64,000 nucleotides of DNA, from positions 496,001-560,000 of the forward strand of contig JAHDQO010000001.1 of the NCBI GenBank assembly GCA_018433765.1, read 5' to 3'. Below the pieces are notes generated by a model. That model saw nothing but the letters and a program-made list of their open reading frames with translations, searched no databases and was not told the DNA's origin. Position 1 is the first letter of the stretch. Each line of letters begins with the position of its first letter. Shown here piece after piece: positions 17,948-27,031 of the stretch. Origin of the DNA: Tissierellales bacterium (GTDB lineage: Bacteria > Bacillota > Clostridia > Tissierellales > Sedimentibacteraceae). Position numbers and translations under genes: made by a program.

Positions 17948-18337
17948 CTATAATTCTTCCTTTCCTACAAAATAGTATTCAGCAGTGTACTTATGTTTAT
18001 AATTATCTGTGTAGTACATAATTAACTTAGGCATAGCATATTGAAAGTCAAAATTCAGTAGAGCTTCTATAAAGTTTGTACCGAACATAGAAGGCATATC
18101 TAGAGTGATTTTTTCTTTTGAGTGTATTATAAGATTTATAGTTGCTTCAATTTTAGGTCTCATAGTAAAAGGTAATTTATTATAGCTGCATTTAATTTTA
18201 TTTACTATGGCATCTGCATTTCCATTATTACTTATTTCAATAACATAGTTTAAGTTGTTCTTTTTTACTTTGAAGACAATTATTGGTCTTTCTTTGTTAT
18301 TATCTTTTTTAAACCATTTAGAAAATATATTTATCAT
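17948..18337 (-). CDS. Hypothetical protein, 129 residues
   Basis: An unrecognised soluble protein with a basic N-terminus (KWFKKDNNKERP) and an alternating hydrophobic/polar pattern suggesting a beta sandwich (IIVFKVKKNNLNYVIEISNN). It carries one Cys and no signal peptide. It stands alone between REP-like repeats and points away from the next gene. A GAGG site lies 11 bases before the ATG. Coding is supported by length, codon pattern and a start site, not by homology. Confidence 0.55.
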   Translation of the reverse strand: MINIFSKWFKKDNNKERPIIVFKVKKNNLNYVIEISNNGNADAIVNKIKCSYNKLPFTMRPKIEATINLIIHSKEKITLDMPSMFGTNFIEALLNFDFQYAMPKLIMYYTDNYKHKYTAEYYFVGKEEL

Positions 18338-18501
18338 TTATAAAAAACCTCACTTATCTTAGTTATACTAATATTATTATAATAAATAATTGATTTTATG
18401 AATTAAAAAAAAAATAAGTAATACATAAATAAAACGATTGAGGATAGTATTCTACAATTAACTATACTGTTAACTACCAAAATTAAAAGACTACCTTACT
18501 A

Positions 18502-18550
18502 TTGACAAACGTTATCAACTTATATACAATATTAATCAATGATTAATATT
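18502..18550 (+). promoter_or_regulatory. Promoter with 23-bp perfect palindrome over the -10 region
   Basis: TTGACA (18502-18507) and TACAAT (18525-18530) are spaced by 17 bases. A perfect inverted repeat, AATATTAATC (18528-18537), AAT, GATTAATATT (18541-18550), begins inside the -10 box and covers the expected start point. It is a strong repressor-operator candidate for the ATC-hydrolase-like gene at 18593. No regulator gene is adjacent. Confidence 0.72.
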
Positions 18551-18592
18551 AAAAAGTAAAATGGTGGTAGTAGAATAGGAGGAATTATTTTA

Positions 18593-19324
18593 ATGAAAAA
18601 GTATGAAGTAGGCGAGTACTATATAAATAACAGAAAAAGTTTTATGCGAGACTATGAGAAAATTAAAAAATTGTCAGAACCATTATTAAGCGAACGTTTC
18701 ACCAATGATCAAATACAGCAGATATTCATACAAAGTCGTCGTAATTTTGAAGAGCTTTTACTGCAACTACCTTATATTGGTGGTAAAAAGAACAGTGGTA
18801 CAAAAAATCTAACAGGAAGTGCTATTATGCTAGCTTTTATTAAGGCTATAGAACTTTACAATATAGATGAGAGAGAAATAGGTTCTTTTATTTATGAGCT
18901 ATTTGAAGCATCTTTTAGTTCACAACCAAAATTCATTAGCAAGCTATTAGGAAAGCTTATCCGTTCAAAATTCGGTATGAAACGAATTAAACAGAGATAT
19001 CAGGAAAATGCATTCAGTGAATATGAAGGAGGGTGGTCTAGAACTTTGATTGAATCAAAAGAAGATGCGTTCGCATTTGGCATTGATGTTACTAAATGCG
19101 GTATATGTACACTGTTCAAGCAACAAAACGCTGAAAAGTACATTCCCTATTTATGTTTAGGTGATTATCCAATGTTCGGTACTATTGGTATATCTCTGCA
19201 TCGAACAAAGACTATTGGAAACGGTGATGATGTATGTAATTTCAGGTTCTATTTTAATGAAGAACCGAGAAAAGGGTGGCCACCTGAGATTTTGGAAGAA
19301 TGGACAAAAGAGTCATTAAGTTAA
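18593..19324 (+). CDS. L-2-amino-thiazoline-4-carboxylate hydrolase-like protein
   Basis: A 243-residue protein of the ATC hydrolase family (PF14196), recognised from the C-terminal half: FGIDVTKCGICTLFKQQ, then YIPYLCLGDYPMFG, GISLHRTKTIGNGDDVCNFR and a Trp/Pro-rich end. Characterised members open the thiazoline ring of 2-amino-thiazoline-4-carboxylate on the way to cysteine, but most relatives are untested. It has its own promoter with a perfect palindrome and ends in a REP-like repeat, so it is an isolated transcription unit. AGGAGG lies 9 bases before the ATG. A more distant relative is encoded at 35440. Confidence 0.75.
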   Translation: MKKYEVGEYYINNRKSFMRDYEKIKKLSEPLLSERFTNDQIQQIFIQSRRNFEELLLQLPYIGGKKNSGTKNLTGSAIMLAFIKAIELYNIDEREIGSFIYELFEASFSSQPKFISKLLGKLIRSKFGMKRIKQRYQENAFSEYEGGWSRTLIESKEDAFAFGIDVTKCGICTLFKQQNAEKYIPYLCLGDYPMFGTIGISLHRTKTIGNGDDVCNFRFYFNEEPRKGWPPEILEEWTKESLS

Positions 19325-19346
19325 CTTGTCAAGTCTGACCCTTATA
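19322..19346 (-). repeat. REP-like repeat, copy C, inverted
   Basis: TAACTTGTCAAGTCTGACCC (19322-19341) is the reverse complement of the GGGTCAGRCTTGACAAGTTA form of the repeat. It starts at the stop codon of the ATC-hydrolase-like gene, and is inverted relative to the tandem copies at 17.86 kb. Confidence 0.7.
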
Positions 19347-19407
19347 ATTATTTTTATAATAATAAATGAATTAATATTAATTCTTCAATTATTAAATTAT
19401 GAACATT

Positions 19408-19446
19408 AAAAAAGCTGAAAAGAAATAAATTTCAGCTTTTTTTGTT
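19408..19446 (+). terminator. Intrinsic terminator
   Basis: AAAAAAGCTGAAA (19408-19420) pairs with TTTCAGCTTTTTT (19430-19442), followed by more T. It closes the ATC-hydrolase-like transcription unit. The remainder of the gap to 19682 is AT-rich, with short direct repeats of AAATTCTAAA and no further gene seen. Confidence 0.8.
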
Positions 19447-19681
19447 TTTAAAGATAGAATAGATATAAATAAAATATTGCATATTTAACATTAAATTCTA
19501 AAATAAATTCTAAAAAAGGACAAAAACCTACAAAATAAGGTGTTTTTATAAAAAATCAAAAAAAGGGTGTATAATGAAATTTATAAGAAAGGAGGGAGTT
19601 AATTGCATTAATAGATAATTACTTTTAAAAATAATAGTGTGGAGAGAAAAAACATAGGTGTGTAAAATGGGAGGTAGAATT

Positions 19682-22600
19682 ATGACTAAAAAATGCAAAA
19701 AAATAATTATACTAGTATTTGTGAGCATGATTATTTCACTTTTACCAGTGAATACATTCAACAATGTAGAAGCAAGTTCAACTTCAATAAGTCAGCCAAT
19801 ACTTACTGAAGAAGTAGAGTATTCTGATTTTTTTGACAAGTTGACAACGTTTATCAATGAAAAAATCGGTAATAATACAGAAAAAGATGAGTTAAATAAC
19901 TATTTAAAAGATAAAAATTTTGAAAAGGCTATAGCTCAAAGAGAGTTCATTAGAAAAGCGGGAGTTTCAACAATTGCAGAATATGCAAGTACAAAAGAGA
20001 AGAAAAATTTTATTAATTGGGTTTTAAATAGTACAGAAGCTATGAACCTTTTTTTAGAAGGTGGAGAGCCAGATACTGAGTATTCAAAAGCTTTTAATGT
20101 ATGGTTTGAAATTTTCACTAAAGACTCTGATTCTCATACAGGATATGAGCTAAGATTAGCTATTGCAGCTGCCATGAAATTTGGTAATGGTGTGCCTAAG
20201 TGGTATACAAGCAGAACTTTAGTAACTCCATATGAAAGATATGAGTATTATAAAGTTCGTGAAGCTGAGGGGATATTTCCTACAAGCATGAAAACAAGAA
20301 CTATATGGGAACTTAGAAATACAATAAAAGCCCCTTGTAGTAACTGGGATTTAGACTACATAAGAGATGTAATTCATAAGGATAGATATAATGAAGAAAA
20401 GCAAAAAGTATCTGTAAAATTTGCACGATATAGTATATATAGTACACGTAAAGACGAAAATGGGAATCCATATAGAGTGTTTGGAACTAGTGGTGATAAG
20501 TTCTTTGGACCTGATGCAACGATTAAAGAAGTACATGAAATAGGAGGGGTCTGTGGTACTTTATCAAAGCTTGGTAGTATTACAAATAATGCTTTTGGTA
20601 TTCCAGCATTTAATATTGGACAACCTAAACATGCAGCATTTCTTTATCATCTGCCTACAACAGAAGGCAAATGGGAAATTGGTAATAATATGGCTGGTTG
20701 GGGAAGATCAGTAGTTGGCAAACGCACATATATACCATATACAAATTATCCAGATGTGTCTAATAAAAGACCAGCATATTGGTTTGCTTATGAAGAATCA
20801 AGAGAAGATGAAGAATCTCTTCATAGATCTCATCAACTTAAATGGATTGCTAATGCACTTACAGATTATAATAAAGCTCAAGCAGTTAGAAAGGTTGCTG
20901 TAGAAGTCAACAAATGCAACTTAGACATTTGGAAAGATTCTATAAATGCAATGAAAAAAGCTTGGAGTGACGGTGTTGAAAATACAAGAATACCTTCAGA
21001 TAAAATGACAGCAAAAGCTACAAGCTCAAATTCATCAAAAGAAGATGCTAGTAAAGTTCTTGATGGTAATAAAAGTACTATATGGCATACAAAACGTGGT
21101 AGAAATAGACCTAGTCTTCCTCAATCAATAACTCTTTCATTTGACAAAGAGTATGAAATTAGTAAATTTCAATATTTACCAAGAACTAAAGGAAGAAATG
21201 GCATAATAACTGAGTATAATTTTTATACAAGTGTAGATGGAGAAAAATATGAATTAGTTTCTCATGGTAAATGGTCAGATAATTCTAGTACAAAAACTAT
21301 AGAATTTAAACAAAGGAATGCAAAGTATATAAAACTTGAAGCTTTAAAAGGCCATGGAGGATATGCTACTGCTTCAGAACTTAGAGTATACAGACCGCTT
21401 AAAGAGGCGCCAATATCAATAGAAGAAAGAGTAGAATTACTTAATTCTTTGATGAATAAACTTAATGAGCACCCAAGACCTGTATATGATATGTTTAAAT
21501 CAATGAAAAACTTAGTATTAAAAGAAGAAATATCAAGAGAAGAACAACAAGACCTTTTAATAAAACTAGACTCAATAATAATGAATGCTAGAGATATAAA
21601 TTATAAACAAGGACAAGCAGCTAGAATAATGAGATTCTCAATGGCCGGTGATGGATTAAGTTTAGCTGATTTTAATTTTAATGGTGAAAAAGCTGGTGTA
21701 TTAGTAGGAAGTAAAACTGATACTGAATATAGTCTTGATGGCGGCAAAACGTGGAAGCCTATAACAGAAGAAAATATGAAACTTACTCCAGAAGAAATAG
21801 AATCAATTACTGCAGAAGATGACATCAAATTAAGAATCAAAGGAACAGATGGACATGTTTCTATTTACATAGAACCGGGACCTTCTTTCCCAAAAATTCA
21901 TGTAAATGATGATATAAATAAAATTTTTGGATTAAGTGAGAATGTTGCTTACAGTATTGATGAGGGGAAAACTTGGACTAAATATAAAGATGAAGATAGT
22001 CTTCCGGACTTAACAGGAGATTTGAAGATTATGTTTAAAATCTTTAGTGTAGAAAAAACTGTAGCAAGTGAAATAAGAACATTTAACTTTACAAGTAAAG
22101 TTAATCCTGAGATTATTCTTCCATCAGATATTGAAAGTATTACAGCCAATGCTCCAAAAGATGGAAAAAGCTTGTCTATAGAAAGCATGTATGATGGAAA
22201 TATTAATTCATGTTTTTATACTGACAAGAGGTCGGGACAGAAACTACCACATTCTGTTACATTAGAACTTAAAGAGCCAAGTGATATTTACAAACTTGAA
22301 TATGTTCCAAAACAGGATGGGTATTCTACTGGCCGTATTATTGAATATAATATTTATACAAGCTCTGATGGTGAAAATTTTACACTTGTTTCAAAAGGTA
22401 ATTGGTCAGGCGATAACAAAGTCAAAACATCTGAATTTAGTTCTAAAAATATAAAATATATAAAACTTGAAGGTTTACAAGCTAAAAGAAATTATATATG
22501 TATTGCTGAATTAAGACTTTATAAAAATGAAAATTTAACTCCTAATGTAAGTTTTAATTTTGATAATTCAAATCAAGGTATACTTATAGGGTCAAATACT

Positions 22601-25600
22601 AATATGGAGTACAGCATAGATAACGGTGAAACATGGAAAAATGTAACAAAAATTAATATGACTTTACCAGAAGAAGATTTTATAAATATAAATCCAGAAA
22701 GTATTATTAAAGTAAGATTCAAAAACACAACTGAAACTACTGAAATAAGTTTTACTACTTGTGAAGAGATTCCTAATGTAGAAGGAGATGATAGTAAAAA
22801 TACAATCTCAGGTTTAGATGATACTATGGAATTTAGTACAGATAATGGTGGAACTTGGACTGCTTACAATGGTAAGTTTAACGTAGGATTAAGAGGAAAC
22901 GTTGATTTATATGTAAGGTATAAAGCTACAGGGACAACTTTTGCTAGTGAATATAAATTATTAAAATATATAGCAGAAGAAACAATAAAATTTGATGAAA
23001 GAGTTACGTATAAATTTATAAGTAAAGCTACTGGTAGAAGTATTGACGTAAAATATGGAAGTAAAGAAGATAATGCTGAAATTAAACAATACAGAGCGAC
23101 AGGTACTTCAAATCAAATTGTAAATTTAGTAAATATTTCTGGAAATCAGTATAAGATTGTTATGAGAAATAGTTCCAAAGTATTAGCTCCTAAAGATTTA
23201 AGTAGTGATGATGGGGCTGCTTTATCTCAAACTACTTATACAGAAAGCGATATTCAAAAGTGGGAAATTGTAAACTTAGGCAATGATGAATATGAAATAA
23301 TTAATGCAGCAACTAGGCTTGCTATAACAGCAAATAGTAACCGTTCTGCAATTAATATTAGTAAACTTGTTCATAGTGATAATCAAGTTTGGACTCTTAA
23401 GTATGCTCAAAATGTAGTCTTTCCAGAAGTAAGCTTTAGCTTTGTTGGAGAAAATGCAAGAAAATTAATGGGAAGTAATAAGTCTATGGAATATAGCATA
23501 GATGGAGGGGAAACTTGGAAATCAGTTTCTAGAAGTAATACTACTTTATATACATATGAAATAAATAGAATTAATTCTCAAAATGGTATAAAAATTAGAG
23601 TCAAGGGTAACGCAGGTATAACTAATATTCAAATTAATGATAAACCACAAGCTTTGGAAGTTAAGGCTAATGATAATAAAAATATTATAGAAGGAATAAA
23701 TTCTTCTATGGAATACAGTAAAGACGATGGTAAAACTTGGATAAAATATTCAGAAAGTAATCCGGTTAAATTTTTAAGTGATGTAGATGTATTAGTAAGA
23801 ACTTCTGGAGATGGTGTAACTCCTCCAGGAGAAAGTAAAAAATTAAGCTTTACATCTAAAATTACTATTTCTCTTTATAAAGAGTTTGACCCAATGAATC
23901 ATATTACAGTAAAAGATTCAGAAGGAAAAGATATTAGTAGTAATATTGAAGTTGTAGAAAATACTGTAGATGTAAACCAAAAAGGAATGTATTCAGTTAG
24001 TTATAGAATTTTAAATGGTGAAGAAGAAAAAATTATTACAAAAGAAGTAGAAGTAGTTAGTGATTTAACTTACTTAAGTGATATTTCATATAAAAGTGCA
24101 AAAGTTGGCTGGGGTAAAGTTTCAAAAGATACTAATATCAATGGAAGGTCAATTGTTTTATATTCAATGTACGGAAAAGATACTTTTGAAAAAGGAATAG
24201 GAGCTCATGCACCCTCACAAGTAGTATATGATATAAAAAATAAAGGATATACAAACTTTGAAAGTTATATTGGTTTGAATCAGAATGCATATAATACTAA
24301 TGGAAGTGTAATATTTAAAGTTTATGTAGATGGAACTTTAAAATATAATTCAGGTGTTATGGCAGGAAAAACTCCTTATAAATATGTAGATGTTAATATT
24401 AAAGGAGCAAAAGAAGTAAAGCTTATAGTAGATTCAAATGGTAAAAAAAGAAATGACTATTCTATATGGGCAGATGCTAAATTCGTATCTAAAGATTCAG
24501 CGCCTTTAATAGAAGCAACTAATATAGCTTATGAAAAAGACGATGAGATAAACTTTAATGATATTTTAAGAAACGTAAAAGCTACAGATGTTGAAGATGG
24601 AGATTTAACTTCAAAAGTTACTTATACTACAAACTATAAAAAGGGAAGCACAGGAAACTTTGATATTGTGTATAGTGTAAAAGATAGCGAAGGATATGAA
24701 ACAGAAAAGACAGTGAAATTAATAGTAGTAAATAGTAGTATATATGTGTCAGATACTAATTGGGTATCTGCAAAATCAGGATGGGGAAGAACTAAAAAAG
24801 ATTTAACAGTTAATAGTAAGAAACTTATTCTGTGGGATGGAAGTAAAGAAGTAACTTATGAAAAAGGTATTGGAACTCATTCTCATTCTGAAACTATCTA
24901 TAATTTAGAAGGTAAAGACTATGGATACTTTACAAGCTATGTAGGTGGAGCAAGAGAAGGCAATTATAGAACATCTGTAGAATTTAAAGTTTATGTAGAT
25001 GGAAAACTTAAAGCAGAAACTGGTGTTATGAAAAGAGATACAGCAGCTGAGTTTATTAAAGTAAATATTGCTGGAGCGAAACAATTAAAATTAGTTGTTA
25101 CAGAAGGTGGTAACGGCAAGGGAAATGATACAGCAATATGGGCAGATGCCAAATTCCTTATGGCAGATGAAAATATAGTGAATGTAGATACTATTAAACT
25201 TCAAGAAGTTATAAAAGAAGTAGAAGATTTAAGAGCAGATGACTATGAAAAAGAAACATGGGACAACCTTCAAGAAAAAATAACTGTAGCAAAATCACTT
25301 TTATCTAATGAAGAAGTAGAGCAAAGTGAAATTGACAAAGCAGCAGAAAATATAAAAACAGCTATTTCAGATCTTGTTAAATTTATAGGAGAGAATCCTG
25401 TTATATATGCTGAAGATTTGAGTTTTTATAAAGGTGACGATATAAACTTTGATGACATATTATCTAAAGTTACAGCAACAGATGAAGAAGATGGTGATAT
25501 AAGCTTAAAAATAACATATACAACAAATTATGTAGAAGATAAAACAGGTGAATTTGAAATAGTGTATGCTGTTATAGATAGCCAAGGAAATCAAACAACT

Positions 25601-26800
25601 AAAAAAGTCAAATTAGAAATATTAGAAGTAGAAGATAAGTTTATTTATGCTAGTGATTTGGATTGGATAAAAGCAACTACACAATGGAAAAAAGTACAAA
25701 AAGATAAATCAATTAAAGGTAATACGCTTAGACTGTGGGATGGGACAAAAGAAGTTTCATACAAAAAAGGAATAGGAACTCATGCTCATTCAGAAGTGAT
25801 ATATGATTTAGAAGGAAAAGATTTTAAATATTTTACAAGTTATATAGGTGTTAATAGAACGGCTGACCATAGAGGGTCTGTTATATTTAAAGTATTTTTA
25901 GATGATAAATTAGCATATACATCTGAAGTTATGAATAGAAATACACCTTTTGAGTTAATTGAAATTAATGTTCAAGGTGTAAATAACATTAAATTAGTTG
26001 TAGAAGACGGTGGAAACGGTAATGCAAGTGATCATGCAAACTGGGCAGACACTAAATTCCTTATGACAGATGAAAATGTTAATGATATAGATACTTTTGA
26101 AGAAGAGGCTGTGAAAGAAGAAGAAAGCTTTACAGAAGAAGAGGCTGTGAAAGAAGAAGAAAGCTTGACAGAAGAAGAGGCTGTGAAAGAAGAAGAGAGC
26201 TTGACAGAAGATGAGGCTGTGAAAGAAGAAGAAAGCTTGACAGAAGAAGAGGCTGTGAAAGAAGAAGAGAGCTTGACAGAAGATGAGGCTGTGAAAGAAG
26301 AAGAAAGCTTGACAGAAGAAGAGGATATAAAAGAAGAAGAAAGCTTGACAGAAGATGAGGCTGTAAAAGAAGAAGAAAGCTTGACAGAAGATGAGGCTGT
26401 AAAAGAAGAAGAAAGTTTGATAGAAGATGAGGCTGTGAAAGAAGAAGAAAGCTTGACAGAAGATGAGGCTGTAAAAGAAGAAGATATAAACACTGATATT
26501 TCAAATTTTATAGGACAAAGTCCAGTAATAAATGCTGAAGATGTATCCTTTTTTATAGGAGATATAATAAATTTTGAAGATATATTATCTAAAGTTACAA
26601 TATCAGACTCTGAAGACGGAGATTTGAGTTCTAAAATCAAATATACAACAAATTACGTTGAGAATCAAACAGGCGAATTTGAAATTATTTATAGTGCTAC
26701 AGATAGCCATGGAAATAAAACAACTAAAAAAGTTAAATTAGAAGTAAAAGAAAAAGATGACGAAAATGTCAAATCTGTAAGTTTAGAAGAACAGGATTAA
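19682..26800 (+). CDS. Giant secreted multidomain lectin/transglutaminase-like protein
   Basis: A 2372-residue secreted protein. Order by eye: signal peptide (1-32); a transglutaminase/cysteine-protease-like domain with Cys291 (GGVCGTL) and His317 (PKHAAF); F5/8 type C domain (about 440-570); DUF4073-like repeat (YSLDGGKTWK, 657-803); second F5/8C (813-950); further DUF4073-like units; a ricin B-like lectin domain (about 1103-1247); three NPCBM domains (about 1463, 1685 and 1987) separated by DUF5011-type Ig modules (ATDVEDGDLTSKVTYT) and one FIVAR module (about 1834-1902); an acidic 12-residue repeat (2141-2268); and a last DUF5011 unit. The set resembles clostridial mucin- or glycan-binding enzymes. 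No LPxTG motif, SLH repeat or C-terminal helix is seen, so anchoring is unclear. GGGAGG precedes ATG 19682 by 7 bases. Confidence 0.85.
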   Translation: MTKKCKKIIILVFVSMIISLLPVNTFNNVEASSTSISQPILTEEVEYSDFFDKLTTFINEKIGNNTEKDELNNYLKDKNFEKAIAQREFIRKAGVSTIAEYASTKEKKNFINWVLNSTEAMNLFLEGGEPDTEYSKAFNVWFEIFTKDSDSHTGYELRLAIAAAMKFGNGVPKWYTSRTLVTPYERYEYYKVREAEGIFPTSMKTRTIWELRNTIKAPCSNWDLDYIRDVIHKDRYNEEKQKVSVKFARYSIYSTRKDENGNPYRVFGTSGDKFFGPDATIKEVHEIGGVCGTLSKLGSITNNAFGIPAFNIGQPKHAAFLYHLPTTEGKWEIGNNMAGWGRSVVGKRTYIPYTNYPDVSNKRPAYWFAYEESREDEESLHRSHQLKWIANALTDYNKAQAVRKVAVEVNKCNLDIWKDSINAMKKAWSDGVENTRIPSDKMTAKATSSNSSKEDASKVLDGNKSTIWHTKRGRNRPSLPQSITLSFDKEYEISKFQYLPRTKGRNGIITEYNFYTSVDGEKYELVSHGKWSDNSSTKTIEFKQRNAKYIKLEALKGHGGYATASELRVYRPLKEAPISIEERVELLNSLMNKLNEHPRPVYDMFKSMKNLVLKEEISREEQQDLLIKLDSIIMNARDINYKQGQAARIMRFSMAGDGLSLADFNFNGEKAGVLVGSKTDTEYSLDGGKTWKPITEENMKLTPEEIESITAEDDIKLRIKGTDGHVSIYIEPGPSFPKIHVNDDINKIFGLSENVAYSIDEGKTWTKYKDEDSLPDLTGDLKIMFKIFSVEKTVASEIRTFNFTSKVNPEIILPSDIESITANAPKDGKSLSIESMYDGNINSCFYTDKRSGQKLPHSVTLELKEPSDIYKLEYVPKQDGYSTGRIIEYNIYTSSDGENFTLVSKGNWSGDNKVKTSEFSSKNIKYIKLEGLQAKRNYICIAELRLYKNENLTPNVSFNFDNSNQGILIGSNTNMEYSIDNGETWKNVTKINMTLPEEDFININPESIIKVRFKNTTETTEISFTTCEEIPNVEGDDSKNTISGLDDTMEFSTDNGGTWTAYNGKFNVGLRGNVDLYVRYKATGTTFASEYKLLKYIAEETIKFDERVTYKFISKATGRSIDVKYGSKEDNAEIKQYRATGTSNQIVNLVNISGNQYKIVMRNSSKVLAPKDLSSDDGAALSQTTYTESDIQKWEIVNLGNDEYEIINAATRLAITANSNRSAINISKLVHSDNQVWTLKYAQNVVFPEVSFSFVGENARKLMGSNKSMEYSIDGGETWKSVSRSNTTLYTYEINRINSQNGIKIRVKGNAGITNIQINDKPQALEVKANDNKNIIEGINSSMEYSKDDGKTWIKYSESNPVKFLSDVDVLVRTSGDGVTPPGESKKLSFTSKITISLYKEFDPMNHITVKDSEGKDISSNIEVVENTVDVNQKGMYSVSYRILNGEEEKIITKEVEVVSDLTYLSDISYKSAKVGWGKVSKDTNINGRSIVLYSMYGKDTFEKGIGAHAPSQVVYDIKNKGYTNFESYIGLNQNAYNTNGSVIFKVYVDGTLKYNSGVMAGKTPYKYVDVNIKGAKEVKLIVDSNGKKRNDYSIWADAKFVSKDSAPLIEATNIAYEKDDEINFNDILRNVKATDVEDGDLTSKVTYTTNYKKGSTGNFDIVYSVKDSEGYETEKTVKLIVVNSSIYVSDTNWVSAKSGWGRTKKDLTVNSKKLILWDGSKEVTYEKGIGTHSHSETIYNLEGKDYGYFTSYVGGAREGNYRTSVEFKVYVDGKLKAETGVMKRDTAAEFIKVNIAGAKQLKLVVTEGGNGKGNDTAIWADAKFLMADENIVNVDTIKLQEVIKEVEDLRADDYEKETWDNLQEKITVAKSLLSNEEVEQSEIDKAAENIKTAISDLVKFIGENPVIYAEDLSFYKGDDINFDDILSKVTATDEEDGDISLKITYTTNYVEDKTGEFEIVYAVIDSQGNQTTKKVKLEILEVEDKFIYASDLDWIKATTQWKKVQKDKSIKGNTLRLWDGTKEVSYKKGIGTHAHSEVIYDLEGKDFKYFTSYIGVNRTADHRGSVIFKVFLDDKLAYTSEVMNRNTPFELIEINVQGVNNIKLVVEDGGNGNASDHANWADTKFLMTDENVNDIDTFEEEAVKEEESFTEEEAVKEEESLTEEEAVKEEESLTEDEAVKEEESLTEEEAVKEEESLTEDEAVKEEESLTEEEDIKEEESLTEDEAVKEEESLTEDEAVKEEESLIEDEAVKEEESLTEDEAVKEEDINTDISNFIGQSPVINAEDVSFFIGDIINFEDILSKVTISDSEDGDLSSKIKYTTNYVENQTGEFEIIYSATDSHGNKTTKKVKLEVKEKDDENVKSVSLEEQD
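26102..26485 (+). repeat. 36-bp coding tandem repeat, 10 units plus partial
   Basis: Ten full 36-bp units and one partial encode 12-residue units of the form (E/D)EAVKEEESLTE. Units differ by a few substitutions (T to I, AV to DI, L to F) and some show a two-unit higher period (EE/DE alternation). The near-identity at DNA level points to recent expansion by slippage or recombination. The length of this acidic linker is therefore likely to vary between strains. Confidence 0.92.
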
Positions 26801-26880
26801 ACAAACATCATAGATGTAAAGAGGATGTAACATTCATAATAGAACTTTATGATATAATTTAAATGTAAATAAATTTCCAA

Positions 26881-26910
26881 AAAGTGCAGTGTTTATCCTG
26901 CACTTCTTAT
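26881..26910 (+). terminator. Probable terminator after the giant secreted protein
   Basis: AAGTGCAG (26881-26888) pairs with CTGCACTT (26897-26904) around an eight-base loop, followed by a weak T-rich stretch (CTTATCTTATAT). It is the only obvious stem between this gene and the next transcription unit. Confidence 0.55.
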
Positions 26911-26962
26911 CTTATATATTCAAATACAAATTAAATGTTTTAAAATAGTAAGAGGAGACAAG

Positions 26963-27016
26963 ATGATACTTAAATTAATAAGAGAAGGAATCTATATTTT
27001 AATCCCGTTTTACTAA
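26963..27016 (+). CDS. Possible 17-residue leader peptide (MILKLIREGIYILIPFY)
   Basis: An ATG preceded by AGAGGAG (26951-26957) opens a 17-codon frame whose TAA stop (27014-27016) falls at the loop/3' arm of a small hairpin. The hairpin pairs CCCGTT (27004-27009) with AACGGG (27015-27020), and its 3' arm overlaps the Shine-Dalgarno site of the next gene. A ribosome finishing this peptide would cover the 5' arm and free that site. The arrangement suggests translational coupling; expression is not shown. Confidence 0.5.
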   Translation: MILKLIREGIYILIPFY

Positions 27017-27027
27017 CGGGAGGTGAT
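27004..27027 (+). promoter_or_regulatory. Hairpin overlapping the Shine-Dalgarno site of the 83-residue gene
   Basis: CCCGTT (27004-27009), loop TTACT, AACGGG (27015-27020). The last GGG is the start of the ribosome site GGGAGGTGAT (27018-27027). When folded, it would partly hide that site. Confidence 0.5.
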
Positions 27028-27031
27028 ATAG

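Noticed and set aside
19832-19850. TTTTTGACAAGTTGACAAC inside the giant protein gene resembling the REP-like repeat
   Set aside because: It lacks the GTCAGGC core and is in frame within the coding sequence (FDKLTT), so chance similarity is more likely.
26102-26485. Regular 36-bp repeats that might suggest a CRISPR array
   Set aside because: The units are contiguous without unique spacers and stay in frame as EAVKEEESLTE; it is a coding tandem repeat.
26032-26640. Long open frames on the minus strand opposite the acidic repeat (Ser/Leu-rich translations)
   Set aside because: They are created by the 36-bp coding repeat having few stops in other frames. No ribosome site, and the composition mirrors the plus-strand repeat.
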